From a bacterium (GTDB lineage Bacteria; SZUA-79; Acidulodesulfobacterales; Acidulodesulfobacteraceae): DNA of 7,745 nt. Under the pieces are notes generated by a model, which searched no databases, had not been told where the DNA came from, and saw only the letters and a program-made list of their open reading frames with translations. Position numbers and translations under genes: made by a program. The stretch spans positions 1 to 7,745 of the forward strand of contig JAJZLA010000062.1 of NCBI GenBank assembly GCA_021803845.1, in the 5' to 3' direction. Position 1 is the stretch's first letter. The number at the start of each line of letters is the position of its first letter. Positions 5,981 through 7,745 of the stretch are shown here, piece by piece.

Positions 5981-7444
5981 ATGAGTCAAAAATTAAATAA
6001 AATAAAAATTTTTGTTTTAAATATTTGGAAGCAATTTATTGATGTTTCCATAAAAATTAAATTAATCGGGCTTACTATACTTACAAGTCTTTTTTTGGGA
6101 ATTATAATTTTATATTTTATGATATCTTTTTATAACGGGGAAATTTCTCATGATGCACGTTATATGAGCATGGTTATAGGAAAACATGTTTCCGAAGATT
6201 CCGCAAATTTTATTGCAGGCAAGGAATATAATAAACTAAATATATTGCTTAAGAATGAAATTAAAAACAATAAAAATATTCTTTATATATTTTTCTTAAA
6301 TAACAAAGGAACTGTAACCACCTATGCTTTTCATAAAGGTTTTTATCTTAATATCATGGGTAATATTCTAAAAAAAAATAATAGTCGGAATAAAATATTT
6401 ATTGTTAAATATAATAATAAAATATACGGGGAAATTTTGGATACGTCGTTTCCAATATCTAAAGGCCGGTTGGGAACAGTAAGAGTCGGGATATCCATAG
6501 ACCGTATGAAAGACTCTTTCTTCTCGCAGGAGTCCCCACTTTTTTTAAAAAATATTATTTTGATTTTAATCCTCAGCTCCATTTTTATATACTTAATATT
6601 CAAGATTATAGCATGGTGGTTTTTGACGCCCGTTGTTAAACTCTATGAAGCTACTAAAAAAATAAAAGCAGGAAATTACAATGTTCATATGGCTGCCAAA
6701 GGATATGACGAAATAGGAAAACTTTCGAATTCTTTTAACGAGATGGCTTTGATATTAAAAGAAGCCGAAAATGAGAGGGTTAAAAATGAAGACTTGAGAA
6801 ACGATTTTGTTAAAAAAATTATTAATGCTCAGGAAGAAGAAAGAAGAAAATTGTCTCGAAGTTTACACGACAGATTTGGACAGTTTCTGTCTTCTTTAAA
6901 AATAAAGCTCAGAATGCTTGACGATTACAACGATGTAGTCGAAATAAAAAACAAAATTAAACAAATAAGGGATAATCTGACTGAAGGCATAAATCTTATC
7001 CACAATATGGCTAAAAATCTAAGACCAAGTATGCTTGACGAGGTTGGGTTGATTAATGCCATAAAACAATATATCGCAGACGTCGTTAAAAATAATCCTG
7101 CTATGAAAATAGATTTTTATCCTATTAATTTTTTAGAAGACCGACAGTTAGATAAAAGTATAGAGGTCAATATATACAGAATAATTCAAGAATCGGTATT
7201 AAATGTTATCAACCATTCCTGTGCAGATTCCGTTACGATAATTTTAGAAAGATACGAAGGTAAAATTAGAGGCATTATAGAAGATAACGGAAAGGGTTTT
7301 GGATGTTGCGGAGAAGATGACCAGCATCTCGGAATTGACGGCATGAAAGAAAGGGCTAAATTGTTCGGAGGAGAGTTGACTGTAGAATCCGAAAACAATT
7401 TAGGAACGGTAGTAAAATTTTATATTCCGATTACTAATAATTAA
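5981..7444 (+). CDS. Membrane sensor histidine kinase, HisKA_3 (NarX/DesK-type) class
   Basis: This 487-residue sensor kinase passes a signal from outside the cytoplasm to the response regulator that follows. Helix 1 (about 27-50) and helix 2 (about 189-213) bracket a periplasmic domain of roughly 140 residues that I cannot assign firmly; its length and the closing LGTVRVGISIDRM fit a PDC/Cache-like fold. A HAMP linker follows (about 214-266, with PVVKLYEATKKIKAGNYNV). The HisKA_3 dimerisation domain holds EEERRKLSRSLHDRFGQ, with phospho-acceptor His296 and the DxxxQ phosphatase motif (Asp297-Gln301). The ATPase domain shows QESVLNVINHS (403-413), DNGKGF (435-440) and LGIDGMKERAKLFGG (450-464). 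An unusual Cys442-Cys443 pair sits in the ATP-lid segment. The start at 5981 has no Shine-Dalgarno; it lies 31 bp after the transporter and the stop is 20 bp before the regulator. The signal is unknown. Confidence 0.95.
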   Translation: MSQKLNKIKIFVLNIWKQFIDVSIKIKLIGLTILTSLFLGIIILYFMISFYNGEISHDARYMSMVIGKHVSEDSANFIAGKEYNKLNILLKNEIKNNKNILYIFFLNNKGTVTTYAFHKGFYLNIMGNILKKNNSRNKIFIVKYNNKIYGEILDTSFPISKGRLGTVRVGISIDRMKDSFFSQESPLFLKNIILILILSSIFIYLIFKIIAWWFLTPVVKLYEATKKIKAGNYNVHMAAKGYDEIGKLSNSFNEMALILKEAENERVKNEDLRNDFVKKIINAQEEERRKLSRSLHDRFGQFLSSLKIKLRMLDDYNDVVEIKNKIKQIRDNLTEGINLIHNMAKNLRPSMLDEVGLINAIKQYIADVVKNNPAMKIDFYPINFLEDRQLDKSIEVNIYRIIQESVLNVINHSCADSVTIILERYEGKIRGIIEDNGKGFGCCGEDDQHLGIDGMKERAKLFGGELTVESENNLGTVVKFYIPITNN

Positions 7445-7464
7445 TCAAGAAGAGGCATAGAGAA

Positions 7465-7745
7465 ATGATAACGGTAGTTATAGTCGATGACCATTCTATA
7501 TTACTTTCGACTTTAAAAATATTTTTGGACACACAGGAAGGCATCAGTGTTGCCGGAACGTCGAATGACGCCATGCGCGCCGTCGAACTTATAAAGACAA
7601 AAACCCCGGATGTCGTTTTACTTGACATATCTATGCCAAAAATAAACGGAATCGATTTAATACCAAAAATAAAAAAAGTTTCGCCAAACTCAAAAATACT
7701 GATGCTGACTATGTTTGAAGACAAGCAGTATATGCAAAAAGTTCT
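7465..7745 (+). CDS. Response regulator, NarL/FixJ-type receiver domain, cut by window edge
   Basis: The first 93 codons of a response regulator are visible before the right window edge. They form most of a CheY-like receiver: the acidic pair Asp8-Asp9 in VIVDDHS, phospho-acceptor Asp54 in LLDISMPKINGID, and Thr82 in LMLTMFED; the conserved lysine should lie just beyond the edge. The VDDH opening is typical of NarL/FixJ regulators, which usually end in a LuxR-type helix-turn-helix, but that half is not in the window. AGAGG upstream of the ATG at 7465 is a fair ribosome binding site. It follows the HisKA_3 kinase by 20 bp, and that kinase class normally pairs with NarL-type regulators, so they are very probably cognate partners. 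The target genes are unknown; the upstream transporter is a reasonable candidate. Confidence 0.94.
   Translation, partial: MITVVIVDDHSILLSTLKIFLDTQEGISVAGTSNDAMRAVELIKTKTPDVVLLDISMPKINGIDLIPKIKKVSPNSKILMLTMFEDKQYMQKV

Noticed and set aside
7434..7724. 96-codon minus-strand frame at the right end
   Set aside because: It is antisense to the response regulator, whose receiver motifs are unambiguous.
1..7745. Mobile element, defence system or CRISPR array
   Set aside because: No transposase, integrase, direct-repeat array, toxin-antitoxin pair or nuclease is visible; every sizeable gene falls in a known housekeeping, transport or signalling family.

Overview
This AT-rich window reads as a stretch of bacterial chromosome with two divergent gene blocks. 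No plasmid, phage, transposon, CRISPR or RNA-gene signal is visible. The protein set fits a free-living bacterium: a bacterial-type aspartyl-tRNA synthetase with a GAD insertion domain, two-component signalling, and DHA2 and YajR-like drug-type exporters. Codon use is AT-biased and several genes lack a clear Shine-Dalgarno sequence. The lineage cannot be fixed from the sequence. An uncultured AT-rich deltaproteobacterium-like anaerobe is my guess, held at low confidence.

The left block lies on the minus strand and is read right to left. It holds a serine-type alpha/beta hydrolase (2871-3737), aspS (975-2741) and the 5' part of a 14-TM DHA2-family MFS exporter (1-953, cut by the window edge). 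Only about 21 bp separate aspS from the exporter, so those two are probably co-transcribed. A possible promoter and an imperfect hairpin sit between the hydrolase and aspS.

The right block lies on the plus strand. It holds a cis-prenyltransferase (3817-4707), a 12-TM YajR-like MFS transporter (4792-5949), a membrane histidine kinase of the NarX/DesK class (5981-7444) and the start of its response regulator (7465 to the window end). Gaps are 84, 31 and 20 bp, and all genes face the same way, so this looks like one transcription unit. The transporter may be controlled by, or supply, the signalling pair. The two blocks share a 79-bp AT-rich divergent control region (3738-3816).

The most unusual item is the cis-prenyltransferase. 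Its motifs (DGNRR, the RTSGE-RLSGFLLWQSAYSE signature, a DFLRAIRSYQ tail) resemble archaeal enzymes more than ordinary bacterial UppS. It also carries an extra polar insertion of roughly 35-40 residues and is not in the usual frr-uppS-cdsA neighbourhood. The aspartyl-tRNA synthetase carries the His and Gly residues linked to non-discriminating enzymes, which predicts tRNA-dependent asparagine formation. I do not see convincing evidence for a wholly new multi-gene system.
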